From positions 1 to 59,805 of the forward strand of contig NZ_VHIN01000008.1 of NCBI RefSeq assembly GCF_009805585.1: 59,805 bases of DNA. The letters are read 5' to 3'. Origin of the DNA: Glutamicibacter sp. JC586. Lineage in GTDB: Bacteria; Actinomycetota; Actinomycetes; Actinomycetales; Micrococcaceae. Made by a program: the position numbers and the translations under genes. This document shows, one piece after another, positions 26,813-35,051 of this stretch. Position 1 is the stretch's first letter. The number at the start of each line of letters is the position of its first letter. The notes under the pieces were generated by a model. The model was not told the DNA's origin and did not search any database. It worked only from the letters and a program-made list of their open reading frames with translations.

Positions 26813-26972
26813 CCCGAATAAGCTGGGCAGCACGAAGGACAATACGGATTGAACTCTACTTCCCAGAAGCCGTCTAAAGCCTGCGAAGCTGACAAGCAGG
26901 ACGCACGAAGACCAGTAGAACCTGCGCTCTACAGTTCACGGCAAACTCTCGCTACTTCGCCTGAAAGGATTT

Positions 26973-27200
26973 ATGGAGCTACTGCGGGAACTTGGCGCTT
27001 CTATGATTCCCTTCAGGGAATTTCTTGCTGGGAGCAATCATGCGAGCATTTTTCTGAATGATCCTAGAAGTAGTAGCGAGCCAGATGCAGCTTGCGAGGA
27101 CTCCAACGCCTATGTGAGGGTTATTGCCGTTGGTGAACAAACCACATCGTCAGGAACCTCAAGTTTCCCAGTACTTACACGTACGGCTCCAAGAACTTGA
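26973..27200 (+). CDS. doubtful 75-codon frame in the abiE-DLH gap
   Basis: A frame with GAAAGGA 5 nt before its ATG. It encodes a polar peptide starting MELLRELGASMIPFREF. It overlaps the 3' end of the opposite-strand hydrolase gene by 26 nt and has no recognisable domain. Nothing else in 26814-27174 (361 nt) looks coding. It may be a remnant of a gene in the same acquired segment as abiE. Confidence 0.25.
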   Translation: MELLRELGASMIPFREFLAGSNHASIFLNDPRSSSEPDAACEDSNAYVRVIAVGEQTTSSGTSSFPVLTRTAPRT

Positions 27201-27765
27201 TCACGCGTTCCATCACCAGTGCACGAGCCTGTAGATCATGTGACCGCAACGAGCTATCGGTAAACAGATGCTTATTACCCGGGTAGGTAAATAGCTGCGC
27301 TACTTCTTTGCCTTCGCCGTTAACGAAGTTTTGCGCGGACTCCAGATCGCCTTCCTTGGCGAAGAATGGATCCTCATCCATGCCGTGGATCTGCACCGGA
27401 ACATTTTCTGGCCACGGACCGAAGCTCCATTCGGCGTCAACGTCCACAAACGATTCCAGTAAGACGGCGGCCACCGCTCCCGGGCGCTGTTGAGCGCACT
27501 GCTGAGCTAGCGCGGCGCCCCATGAAGTGCCAATGTAGACCAGATCCTCTGGCAGTTTGCTAAACAGCTTGTCAACGCGTTCTTGAATCTTGTCTTCGCT
27601 GAGCTTATTGGCCAAACGAATACCGGCGTCAAGATCCTTGGGTAGCTTGCCGGCAAACAGGTCCAAGGTGTGAACGGTATGCCCGGCAGCGCGTAGTTCG
27701 GCGGCCATAGCTTGGACACCGGGGGTGAGACCTTGGACGTGGTGGAACAAGACGATGGTTGCCAT
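27175..27765 (-). CDS. dienelactone hydrolase family protein
   Basis: A 196-aa alpha/beta hydrolase of the dienelactone-hydrolase group. It starts with the core strand IVLFHHVQGL. The nucleophile elbow reads GTSWGA, with Ser instead of the Cys of classical dienelactone hydrolases. The Asp in HGMDEDPFF and the His in PGNKHLF complete a triad. TAGGAGT lies before the ATG. The 27786 gene is 20 nt upstream on the same strand. The substrate is unknown. Confidence 0.8.
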   Translation of the reverse strand: MATIVLFHHVQGLTPGVQAMAAELRAAGHTVHTLDLFAGKLPKDLDAGIRLANKLSEDKIQERVDKLFSKLPEDLVYIGTSWGAALAQQCAQQRPGAVAAVLLESFVDVDAEWSFGPWPENVPVQIHGMDEDPFFAKEGDLESAQNFVNGEGKEVAQLFTYPGNKHLFTDSSLRSHDLQARALVMERVIKFLEPYV

Positions 27766-27785
27766 GAGCGTACTCCTAGAGGTTT

Positions 27786-28037
27786 CTAGCGTTCGTCGAC
27801 GAGGTTGTTGATTTGCTGGGGCAAATGCTCCAAGGCCGCATCCCAGCCGGGCATTTGGCTGTTGATTTCTACGCTGTAGCCTTCAACTAGCATGAATTCG
27901 GCGCAGGTGAGGGCTTCCTGACCGGAGCCCGTTTCGTATATAAACGCGCGTTTGATGTCGCTCCAGAGCAAGGTGGCAGACTGGTCGATAACCAAGCCGG
28001 TCTTAACGACTTCGACGGTGCGCTGGGGGTAGGACAT
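27786..28037 (-). CDS. small hypothetical protein upstream of the hydrolase
   Basis: An 83-aa protein, polar at both ends, with no membrane helix or signal peptide and a central stretch TLLWSDIKRAFIY. I do not recognise it. It starts 20 nt upstream of the dienelactone-hydrolase-like gene, and its start is 75 nt from the ABC-F stop. A weak AAGTGGAA precedes the ATG. The tight spacing to the hydrolase supports a small operon. Confidence 0.6.
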   Translation of the reverse strand: MSYPQRTVEVVKTGLVIDQSATLLWSDIKRAFIYETGSGQEALTCAEFMLVEGYSVEINSQMPGWDAALEHLPQQINNLVDER

Positions 28038-28112
28038 TTTCCACTTGCTTTCTCGATCCGTGGCGGTGTGCTTTGCTCAAGTCTAAACCTGTTGCACACC
28101 GCCAGTTGATGA

Positions 28113-29717
28113 TCAAACCGGGTTGGCGTAAGACTTGCTTAGAGATCCATCGCCAGAGAGCTGAAGCAGGTAGTCCAGCCCCAGTTGCTCCAAGAACTGC
28201 TGGTCGTGGCTGACTACCAATAATGCTCCGCGGTAGGCCTGTAACGCCTCGGCTAGCTGACGCACACTATCGATGTCCAGATTATTTGTCGGTTCATCAA
28301 GTATGAGCAATTGCGCAGTTGGCTCGGCCAGCAACAATGTAGCTAGGTAAACGCGGAACCGTTCACCACCCGAAAGTAGCCCTAACGCACGATCGGCACT
28401 AGTCCCACGCAATAACAAGCGGGCCAGCATGTTTCTGATCTGCCCGCTCGTGGCCGAGGGAGCCACTGCCGCAACATTTTCCATAGCACTGAGCGTCTCG
28501 TCCAGACCCACCAGCCGTTGAGGCAAATAACCCACACGATCCAGAAACAGCTTCCCACTCAGCGGACCCTCGGTAACTGATCCCACGTGCATCTGGCTCA
28601 ACAGGGTGCTCTTACCTGACCCATTGGGGCCGATCAGCCCCACTCGTTCCGGCCCCTGAATAATGTGCTGTGTGGTGCCAGAAGCGATGAGCGCAACCTG
28701 CTTGCCAGCCGGTAACTGCGGGTCGGCTAGTTCCAGATTGATATGCTCAACCTCCCGAACCATTCGGTCCGCGTCATCGACCTTGGCCTGAGCGTTCTCG
28801 ACCTTCCCATCCAACTGGGAGCGCATCTTTCCCGCGTTCGCCTCAGATTTCTGTCGCAAACTATTGGCCAAAATTTTCGGCAGACCGCCACTTAATTGCT
28901 CAGCGCGGCCCTTACGTTTTGCGCGCGCCAATTTGGTCTCTGCCTCGACCCGCTGACGTTTTTCTACCTTTAAGGTGGCCTGCGCTGTTCTAGCTGCCTG
29001 TTGTGCCGCCAATTGCTCGGTTTCCAGCTGCTCAACGTAGGCGCTGTACGGTCCGCCAAAGACGCGTAGCTCGCCACCATAGAGTTCTACCGTGTGCTCC
29101 ATCAGTTCAAGAAGCTCAAGGTCGTGGCTGACCACGATCACTGTGCCCTTCCAATCTCTAACCAGCTCGTAGAGCAGCTGCTTTGTCGGCTGATCCAGAT
29201 TATTGGTGGGCTCATCAAGCAACGTGATTTCGTTGCCGGCGAGCTGCAGTCCGAGCACGGCCAGTAGCATTGCTTCGCCGCCAGAGAGCGTGCCCACCGT
29301 GCGATCCAGCGCAAGATCCTCGAATCCCAGTCGACCTAGTTCGGCCTGAATTCTGGCTTCTATATCCCAGTTATCACCCACCGCGTCAAAATCTGCCGGG
29401 TCAACGCTACCCGCTTCGATAGCCTTGAGCGCGCTCAAAGTCGTGTCCACACCCAGCAGTCGTGCCACGCTGGCATCACGTTCCACGGTGATCATCTGTG
29501 GCAGGTATCCGATGTGGGGTGTGGCATCGATCGACCCGCTCGTCGGTGTCAGCACTCCGGCAATCAGTTTGAGCAACGTAGATTTCCCGCTACCGTTACG
29601 GCCGGTCAGCCCCACAAGACCGGCAGGGAATGTACCGTCCAAGCTATTCAGGGCGCGCTGCCCGGTAGGCCATTCAAAACTGAGATTGTGCAGGGTTATT
29701 GGTGGAGTCAAAGACAT
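28113..29717 (-). CDS. ABC-F family ATPase (ribosome-associated type)
   Basis: A 534-aa soluble protein with two ABC ATPase domains in tandem and no membrane helix, the ABC-F layout. Walker A sites are GRNGSGKST (39-47) and GPNGSGKST in the second half. Signatures are LSGGEAMLL and LSGGERFRV. The Arg/Lys-rich linker between domains (ARAKRKGRAEQL) is the region that reaches the ribosomal exit or peptidyl-transferase sites in this family. Members either aid translation or confer resistance to ribosome-targeting antibiotics; sequence alone does not decide. GGAGG lies before the ATG inside a small hairpin, behind a 163-nt leader. An MFS gene is upstream on the same strand. Confidence 0.9.
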   Translation of the reverse strand: MSLTPPITLHNLSFEWPTGQRALNSLDGTFPAGLVGLTGRNGSGKSTLLKLIAGVLTPTSGSIDATPHIGYLPQMITVERDASVARLLGVDTTLSALKAIEAGSVDPADFDAVGDNWDIEARIQAELGRLGFEDLALDRTVGTLSGGEAMLLAVLGLQLAGNEITLLDEPTNNLDQPTKQLLYELVRDWKGTVIVVSHDLELLELMEHTVELYGGELRVFGGPYSAYVEQLETEQLAAQQAARTAQATLKVEKRQRVEAETKLARAKRKGRAEQLSGGLPKILANSLRQKSEANAGKMRSQLDGKVENAQAKVDDADRMVREVEHINLELADPQLPAGKQVALIASGTTQHIIQGPERVGLIGPNGSGKSTLLSQMHVGSVTEGPLSGKLFLDRVGYLPQRLVGLDETLSAMENVAAVAPSATSGQIRNMLARLLLRGTSADRALGLLSGGERFRVYLATLLLAEPTAQLLILDEPTNNLDIDSVRQLAEALQAYRGALLVVSHDQQFLEQLGLDYLLQLSGDGSLSKSYANPV

Positions 29718-29917
29718 GTAGTCCTCCCAAACGTAGGAGGCTGCCGACTGGCGGAATCAAAAACTGGCTCAACCCTAAAGGGAGCAAAAAGAAATGGATA
29801 CCGTAGCCGGTAGCCGAAATGAACAGGGTGCGCCACGAAAGTTGGTCGCAGGGTCATTGGCTGGCTTAGTAGGTATCCACAAAAAGGAGCCTAGCAGGGT
29901 CATTCAAAGAACAGCAA
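29718..29917 (-). promoter_or_regulatory. ABC-F promoter and structured leader
   Basis: Minus strand: TTGCTG (29917-29912), 18 nt, TAGGCT (29893-29888). Predicted start near 29880, where GTG GAT ACC TAC TAA would be a leaderless 4-codon frame. The leader has a second possible frame starting ATGACCCTGC at 29858 or so that runs into the ABC-F start. The Shine-Dalgarno GGAGG (29727-29723) can pair with CCTCC (29740-29736). Confidence 0.45.
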
Positions 29918-29934
29918 GAGGTTTGAAATTCAGA

Positions 29935-31167
29935 TCACTTGCGCTTGCGCGCCAACAGCCCGATAAGTAGTGCGCTGACAGTCAGCAGTAATCCGCCCCA
30001 GGCTACCGCTGGAACAACTCCGATGACGCTGCCTGCTAGGGCGATACCTAAGCCGTTTCCGGTTCTTAGGCCTTGACTGACCATGTTGAATACGCCCACG
30101 ATCCGCCCGCGCTGCTCCTCGGGTGCGTTCAGTTGCACCATGGTTTGTTGCACTGTGGACGTGGTCAAATTTGCGACGCCGCCCAGAATCAACGCCACCA
30201 CGGCCACCGCATAAATTCCGCTCAGACACACCATCATGGTGGTCAGTCCTACCAAGATGGTGGTGAAAGTTGCGGTGCGGATTCTTGGTTGTAGTTTGTT
30301 GCCTACTTCGATCAAGAAGCCGCCCACCACTGCGCCGACACTATTGGCAAAAAGCAGTACACCGTAGGCTAGGCCATCACCGGCACCGGTGGCAGCTCCG
30401 ATGGCTGGCATGGCAGCCTGCATATTTCCACCGAGGAACAGTGCGCCCAAGGCCGAAAGCACCATCATGCTCAGCAATGTCCGATCCTGACGTACTGTGC
30501 TGAAAACAGCGGAGAAGTCTCGAAGTGACGTCGTGCGTATGACACCGGTATTCCGGCTGTGCCCGGTGTACTTGCTGCGCAACACCACGACGCACAGCGG
30601 CACATAAAACAGGATGTTGAGGAAGATTCCACCGGTCGGGCCGAAGAAGAACATTAAGCCGGTGCCTACCACCGGCCCACACAACATCCCGAGGCTACGG
30701 AAGGTGGCGTTGAGCCTAACGATATTGCCCAGCTCATTTTTCGGAGCGTAGTCATGAAGCAACATTTGCTCAGCAGGCGACCACAGCGCGCCAGCGCACC
30801 CATGTAAGACCAGCAACACGCAGGCCTGCCACATCACCAAGGAATCGGTCAAAAATAGTAGACCCCATGCCGCCGACACAAACATGAACAGCAGCTGACC
30901 GAGCAATACCAACTTGCGACAGTCGAAACGGTCGGCCAACGCACCAAAAGGAAGAGAGAACAGCAAAAACGGTAACCAGTGACTGATCACTTGGAAGCCC
31001 ACCAAGGCAGGGGAATGGAATAATTCCCAGAGCATCCAGTAGGTGATGACGTGCTCGATATTATCGGCCATCATCGACAGCCCCGTGGTCAGCAGATAGG
31101 GTCGGGACTGCCGGTCGCGCAGCGCACCAAATCGACGTGGCGCCGGGCTATTACCAGTGATGGGCAC
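29935..31167 (-). CDS. MFS transporter (EntS-like MFS_3 type)
   Basis: A 410-aa, twelve-helix major facilitator protein of the EntS-like type. It starts with FGALRDRQSRPYLLTTGLS, and the loop 2-3 motif is GALADRFDCRKLV. GTG 31167 is the start. The ABC-F gene follows 217 nt downstream on the same strand with its own promoter. An efflux role is likely; the partner and substrate are unknown. Confidence 0.85.
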   Translation of the reverse strand: MPITGNSPAPRRFGALRDRQSRPYLLTTGLSMMADNIEHVITYWMLWELFHSPALVGFQVISHWLPFLLFSLPFGALADRFDCRKLVLLGQLLFMFVSAAWGLLFLTDSLVMWQACVLLVLHGCAGALWSPAEQMLLHDYAPKNELGNIVRLNATFRSLGMLCGPVVGTGLMFFFGPTGGIFLNILFYVPLCVVVLRSKYTGHSRNTGVIRTTSLRDFSAVFSTVRQDRTLLSMMVLSALGALFLGGNMQAAMPAIGAATGAGDGLAYGVLLFANSVGAVVGGFLIEVGNKLQPRIRTATFTTILVGLTTMMVCLSGIYAVAVVALILGGVANLTTSTVQQTMVQLNAPEEQRGRIVGVFNMVSQGLRTGNGLGIALAGSVIGVVPAVAWGGLLLTVSALLIGLLARKRK

Positions 31168-31257
31168 GTGCGAGCGCTCCTAGTTCCTTTAAGTGTCTAA
31201 GAACTTTCGGCCCGCATCCACCAGGAAACGAGCCGAAAATCTAAAACTATAGAAGCT

Positions 31258-31959
31258 TTACTTCCATGCGCGGTGTACCGCCACGATGCCGCCGGTCAGA
31301 TTGCGGTATTCCACATTTTTCCAGCCGACGTTGACGAACTTAGTGCCCAACGTTTCCTGATCTGGCCAGGACGCGATGGACTCAGCAAGGTAAGCATACG
31401 CGGTCGGGTTTGGTGAAACGAGGTAGCCCAGCGCAGGAATCGCGCGTGGCAAGAACTGCTGGTAAGCCACCTTGACTGGGGTGACGGTAGGGGTGGAGAA
31501 CTCGGCGACGACGATGCGTCCGCCGGGCTTGGTCACGCGACGCAATTCCGAGAGCGCCTTCTCGGTGTCATCGATATTGCGCAGACCATAGGAAATGGTC
31601 ACCGCATCAAAGGTATCGTCTTCAAAGGGAAGCTCATGAGCGTCACCGTAGACAAAGTCCAGTTGTGGGTAGCGCTTGCGACCTTCTTCTAGCATGCCGT
31701 TGGACATGTCGCAGGCGGTCACTTTGGCGCCAGCTTCGGCCAAAGGGACCGAGGAGGTTCCGGTGCCAGCTGCGAGGTCGAGAATGCGCTCGCCGGGCTT
31801 TGGCGCGATGGCTTCGGTGGTGATCTTGCGCCAGTAGTTCACAATGCCACCGGTCATCAAGGTATTGAGCAAGTCGTAGCGTGGAGCCAGCTTGTCGAAC
31901 ATGTCTTGAACCTGATTGGCCTGCTTATCCAGACCTGCGCGCGAATTATGTGAACTCAT
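31258..31959 (-). CDS. menG: demethylmenaquinone methyltransferase
   Basis: A 233-aa SAM-dependent methyltransferase that makes menaquinone from demethylmenaquinone, the last step of vitamin K2 synthesis. The UbiE/MenG N-terminus VQDMFDKLAPRYDLLNTLM is present. Motif I is LDLAAGTGTSS, and the family block ISYGLRNIDD and the C-terminal RNLTGGIVAVHRAWK are clear. It is monocistronic as far as can be seen. Confidence 0.95.
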   Translation of the reverse strand: MSSHNSRAGLDKQANQVQDMFDKLAPRYDLLNTLMTGGIVNYWRKITTEAIAPKPGERILDLAAGTGTSSVPLAEAGAKVTACDMSNGMLEEGRKRYPQLDFVYGDAHELPFEDDTFDAVTISYGLRNIDDTEKALSELRRVTKPGGRIVVAEFSTPTVTPVKVAYQQFLPRAIPALGYLVSPNPTAYAYLAESIASWPDQETLGTKFVNVGWKNVEYRNLTGGIVAVHRAWK

Positions 31960-32018
31960 GGGTCTAAGTGTTTCATATTTGCGTGCGCCAAGGCGCCGGA
32001 TGTGGGGCGAATCGCCCT

Positions 32019-32990
32019 CTAGAGAATCGATTCGAGCCTGTCGTAGCTGGCCTGCATTCCGTCGGTCATCCCGGTGGCGAGCACCATATCGCGGGTTTGC
32101 GCGTCGGGGTAGGTGATCAGTGTGGTCAGCAGGGTTCCACCCTCGCTGGGTGTCAGGGTGAGTTCGTTAACCGTCCCCGGATAATCGGTGTCGATCATTT
32201 GCTCGGTGGTCCGTTCGTAGGACTGTGGCAAAGACTCCAGCACCGTGCCAGTGAACCCAAACCCCTTCCCAGCATCGGTATCTATCGGTTCCCACCAGTA
32301 CCGGTAGGTTTCGCCGACCGCCTGTGCCGTGAGACATTCGGTCATCTGCCAACCGTCGGGGCCGAGCATCCAACGCTTCATCAGTTGCTGGTCATGGTGA
32401 GCCTGCCAAACTTGCGTCATCGTCCCGCGCACCAAGCGGGTAATGCGCACCTGAGTGTCGGAGAGGATCTGCGCCTGAACGCTGAAAGTCTGTGCATAGT
32501 CGCGCAGATCGCTCAGAACCTGTTCGATTTGGCTCATGGCCGAACGAGTGCCATCGATCATGCCCATCGCCACGACCTGTTCCAGCTCCTCGACGGAGTC
32601 GAAGACTGCGGAAATGGTCAGTTTTGACCCCTCGGAGGTGGGATCAAAGGTGAAGACCATGCGGTTGAGCGGCAAGTCCGTATTCGGGGTCCCGTCCGCA
32701 TGCGCAAAGCCATCACTGACTTCGAAGAACTTATGTTCTACGACCTCGTGCCAGAGCCAGTAGCCGTGGAATTCTTCGCCCTCTGGCGAGGTCATATGGT
32801 AGTTGGAGCGGCCGCCGACAGTAGCGTCGTGGCGGGTGAAGGTTGCCGGACATTCAACCGGGCCCCAGAACTTTTCCAGTTGCCGGGCATCAAGATAGGC
32901 GTCCCACAAGCGGGATACCTTGACCGGAAATTCTGCATGGACGGTCAGCGAAAGTTCGTCGGTGTCTTTCACAACGGATGTGACAGGCAT
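32019..32990 (-). CDS. tandem AHSA1/SRPBCC-domain protein
   Basis: A 323-aa cytoplasmic protein with two START-like AHSA1 domains, at about 1-165 and 166-323. Each ends in a similar helix: VVAMGMIDGTRSAMSQIEQ and VLATGMTDGMQASYDRLES. SRPBCC folds bind hydrophobic ligands. AAGGAGC lies before the ATG. The ArsR regulator gene ends 11 nt upstream on the same strand, a common pairing in which ArsR controls the SRPBCC gene. The ligand is unknown. Confidence 0.85.
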   Translation of the reverse strand: MPVTSVVKDTDELSLTVHAEFPVKVSRLWDAYLDARQLEKFWGPVECPATFTRHDATVGGRSNYHMTSPEGEEFHGYWLWHEVVEHKFFEVSDGFAHADGTPNTDLPLNRMVFTFDPTSEGSKLTISAVFDSVEELEQVVAMGMIDGTRSAMSQIEQVLSDLRDYAQTFSVQAQILSDTQVRITRLVRGTMTQVWQAHHDQQLMKRWMLGPDGWQMTECLTAQAVGETYRYWWEPIDTDAGKGFGFTGTVLESLPQSYERTTEQMIDTDYPGTVNELTLTPSEGGTLLTTLITYPDAQTRDMVLATGMTDGMQASYDRLESIL

Positions 32991-33001
32991 GGGAATGCTC
33001 C

Positions 33002-33340
33002 TTATTTGTCCCCATCGGCGAGGAAATCGTCGAGCCGGCTGATGCGCTGGCGCCAGATCTCCTCAAGGGAAGAAAGTAGTTCTTGTGCGTGCCGGATGGT
33101 GTCCGGCTGCCCGCGAACGATACGTTCACGACCACGTGCGATTTTGCTGACCAGACCGGCGGCTTCCAGCGCTGCGACGTGTTTCTGAACTGCCGCAAAC
33201 GACATGTCGTAACTTGCCGCAAGTTCCGAAACGCTCACCTCGGCGCGAAGCGTTCGCCGCACGATATCTCGTCGTGTGGCGTCGGCCAAGGCGCGGAAGA
33301 CCTTGTTTGCCTGTTCTTCGCTCAACTCATATACAACCAT
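33002..33340 (-). CDS. ArsR-family winged-helix repressor
   Basis: A 112-aa ArsR/SmtB-type regulator. The wHTH is EVSVSELAASYDMSFAAVQKHVAALEAAGLV, followed by the wing ARGRERIVRGQP. No metal-ligand cysteine pattern is present. ATG 33340 starts with MVVYELSEEQA and sits inside a palindrome ACAACCA-TT-TGGTTGT at 33333-33348. The promoter TTGGCA-N17-TAACCT (33377-33349) ends 8 nt before it, so the mRNA is probably leaderless and self-repressed. The AHSA1 gene follows. Confidence 0.9.
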   Translation of the reverse strand: MVVYELSEEQANKVFRALADATRRDIVRRTLRAEVSVSELAASYDMSFAAVQKHVAALEAAGLVSKIARGRERIVRGQPDTIRHAQELLSSLEEIWRQRISRLDDFLADGDK

Positions 33341-33377
33341 TTGGTTGTAGGTTACGCCTGTTTGAACGATTTGCCAA
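33333..33377 (-). promoter_or_regulatory. arsR promoter with operator over the start codon
   Basis: TTGGCA (33377-33372), 17 nt, TAACCT (33354-33349), then palindrome ACAACCA-TT-TGGTTGT (33333-33348). The palindrome covers the expected transcription start and the arsR ATG. Confidence 0.7.
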
Positions 33378-33488
33378 CCCTGGATACTGCTTAAGATGCG
33401 TGGAAAGCAGCTCTTCTCAAGCCTGCACTCTTCGCCTAGTCTTGATGGAACTGCCAAGAATCATCTTTTCAACGATGCAAGGAGGGGC

Positions 33489-34709
33489 ATGAGCGCGTCT
33501 GCCATCGACTGGTCCAACGCTTCACGCCGTGCGCAGGAAGCTCGCGAACTGCTCTCTTCGCAGGACGCTGGACTCAGCGAGCTCCCCTTGCGTAACGACG
33601 TTCGTGAATCCTGGAAACGTTCACTGGCTCAGACTGCGTTGGTGCAGGGTCCTTCGGTACTTAGTGGCGATCGACTGCGGTTGACCCGAGAGCGCAGCGA
33701 ACTCCAGCGGATCTGGCCCGTATTTGAAAAGCTCCTAGTCCCTGCGGCAACCGATGCCAATCTTCTGGTCGCACTAGCTGATGCCGGCGGCACCTTGTTG
33801 TGGGTGGCAGGCAGTAATTCGGCGCTCAGCCAGGCCGAGGGCGTGGGTTTTATGGCAGGGGCGGACTGGGCCGAAGAAACGGTGGGAACCTCCGCGCCTG
33901 GCATGGCCGTGGCCACCGGCGAAGGATCCCAGGTCTCCGGTGCCGAGCACCTCTATGAGCGTGCGCAACAGTACAGCTGTTCGGCCGTTCCCATTCGCAA
34001 TCCGCGTACCGGCCAGGTAATCGGGGCGGTGGACCTGACCGGTGGGCCAGATGCTATTGCCATGCACTCGATGCCGCTGTTGCAAGCTGCCGTAATGGCC
34101 GCGGAAACTCAATTACTGCTTCCCGGCGCAGGGGTGGTTGCTGACCCGGACTACCTCGATTTGGGTCGGCCCGATGGGGCGCATTTGGGATCTCAAGCGA
34201 TCTCACTGCGTCACGCTGAAATCCTGACTCTCCTAGCCCAGCACCGAGATGGATTATCAAGCGCCCAGCTTGTTGACGAACTTTTTGAGCGTCCAGATTC
34301 TGCGGCTGAAGGTACCGTGCGTGCGGAAATGGTTCGACTGCGAAAGGTTCTTACTTCCTCGCCTGGCCGCTCGCTGACTTCTCGCCCCTACCGCCTGCAG
34401 TGGGAACTGCAAACCACCCTCGGGCGCCTGCGACGTGCACTGGAAAAGGGTGATATTGAATCAGCGTTGCAGTTGTATACCCCAGGAATGCTGGAGCGCT
34501 CGCAGGCCCCGGGCATCCTCGCATTGCGTTACCGGGCCGAAGCGGCACTACGTGAATTAGTGATGGACCGTGGTAGCGCCCAGCAGCTATTGAACCTCGG
34601 CCGCCAACTGGAGGATTCCAACCTCCTACGCGCCGCCCTGCGTGAGCTTCCGCCTAGCTCTCCGGCCCGCTCGCTGATCGTTGCCGAGATTCAAGAGCTC
34701 GAAGCTTAG
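33489..34709 (+). CDS. GAF-domain transcriptional regulator (acetoin/aldehyde type)
   Basis: A 406-aa regulator. The N-terminal GAF-like sensor (about 60-220) has the blocks LVALADAGGTLLWVAG and WAEETVGTSAPGMAVATG, as in AcoR-type sensors of alcohol and aldehyde use. Unlike AcoR it lacks a sigma-54 AAA+ domain. The C-terminal part has a winged-helix-like stretch (DGLSSAQLVDELFERP, VRAEMVRLRKVL). GGAGG 3-4 nt before ATG 33489 sets the start. It lies upstream of the acetaldehyde dehydrogenase gene on the same strand and probably activates it. Confidence 0.75.
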   Translation: MSASAIDWSNASRRAQEARELLSSQDAGLSELPLRNDVRESWKRSLAQTALVQGPSVLSGDRLRLTRERSELQRIWPVFEKLLVPAATDANLLVALADAGGTLLWVAGSNSALSQAEGVGFMAGADWAEETVGTSAPGMAVATGEGSQVSGAEHLYERAQQYSCSAVPIRNPRTGQVIGAVDLTGGPDAIAMHSMPLLQAAVMAAETQLLLPGAGVVADPDYLDLGRPDGAHLGSQAISLRHAEILTLLAQHRDGLSSAQLVDELFERPDSAAEGTVRAEMVRLRKVLTSSPGRSLTSRPYRLQWELQTTLGRLRRALEKGDIESALQLYTPGMLERSQAPGILALRYRAEAALRELVMDRGSAQQLLNLGRQLEDSNLLRAALRELPPSSPARSLIVAEIQELEA

Positions 34710-35051
34710 TCGAATTTTCTGTCGCTAGTTATCGCAAAAGCGATAGAACTGCGCCTCTTTTTCGCAACTCACGCTGCGTTCACCATGAGCGGTACTGGGA
34801 AAGTTGCGGAGTCGTTGAAGGAAAGTCCCGTCCTTGCAGGCAGATTCCAACCGAACCCAGCTAGGTACTCATCGAGGGTTTTGAGACCTTTCCCGCCAGG
34901 CTTGCACCCCGCCCTGATCCCGGATTGTCACTCAGGGCCATGGGCTCAAAACTAAGGTTGCAACCTACCTGCAACGTTCATGTGACTAGAGTCACACTCA
35001 AGACACTGCGAGGAAGAGCTCGCGGCATCAGTCACTGACAAAGGAGTCATC
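34710..35051 (+). promoter_or_regulatory. regulatory region upstream of the aldehyde dehydrogenase
   Basis: A 342-nt gene-free region. A perfect 12-bp palindrome AGGTTGCAACCT lies at 34955-34966 with another GCAAC half-site at 34971. A perfect TGTGA-N6-TCACA site (TGTGACTAGAGTCACA) lies at 34981-34996, 56 nt before the ATG. Both could be activator sites for the dehydrogenase operon. No open frame is convincing. Confidence 0.6.
34981..34996 (+). promoter_or_regulatory. CRP/GlxR-type binding site
   Basis: TGTGACTAGAGTCACA is a perfect two-fold TGTGA-N6-TCACA, the consensus of CRP-family regulators including the actinobacterial GlxR/CRP. It implies carbon-source control of the aldehyde dehydrogenase gene. 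Confidence 0.7.
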
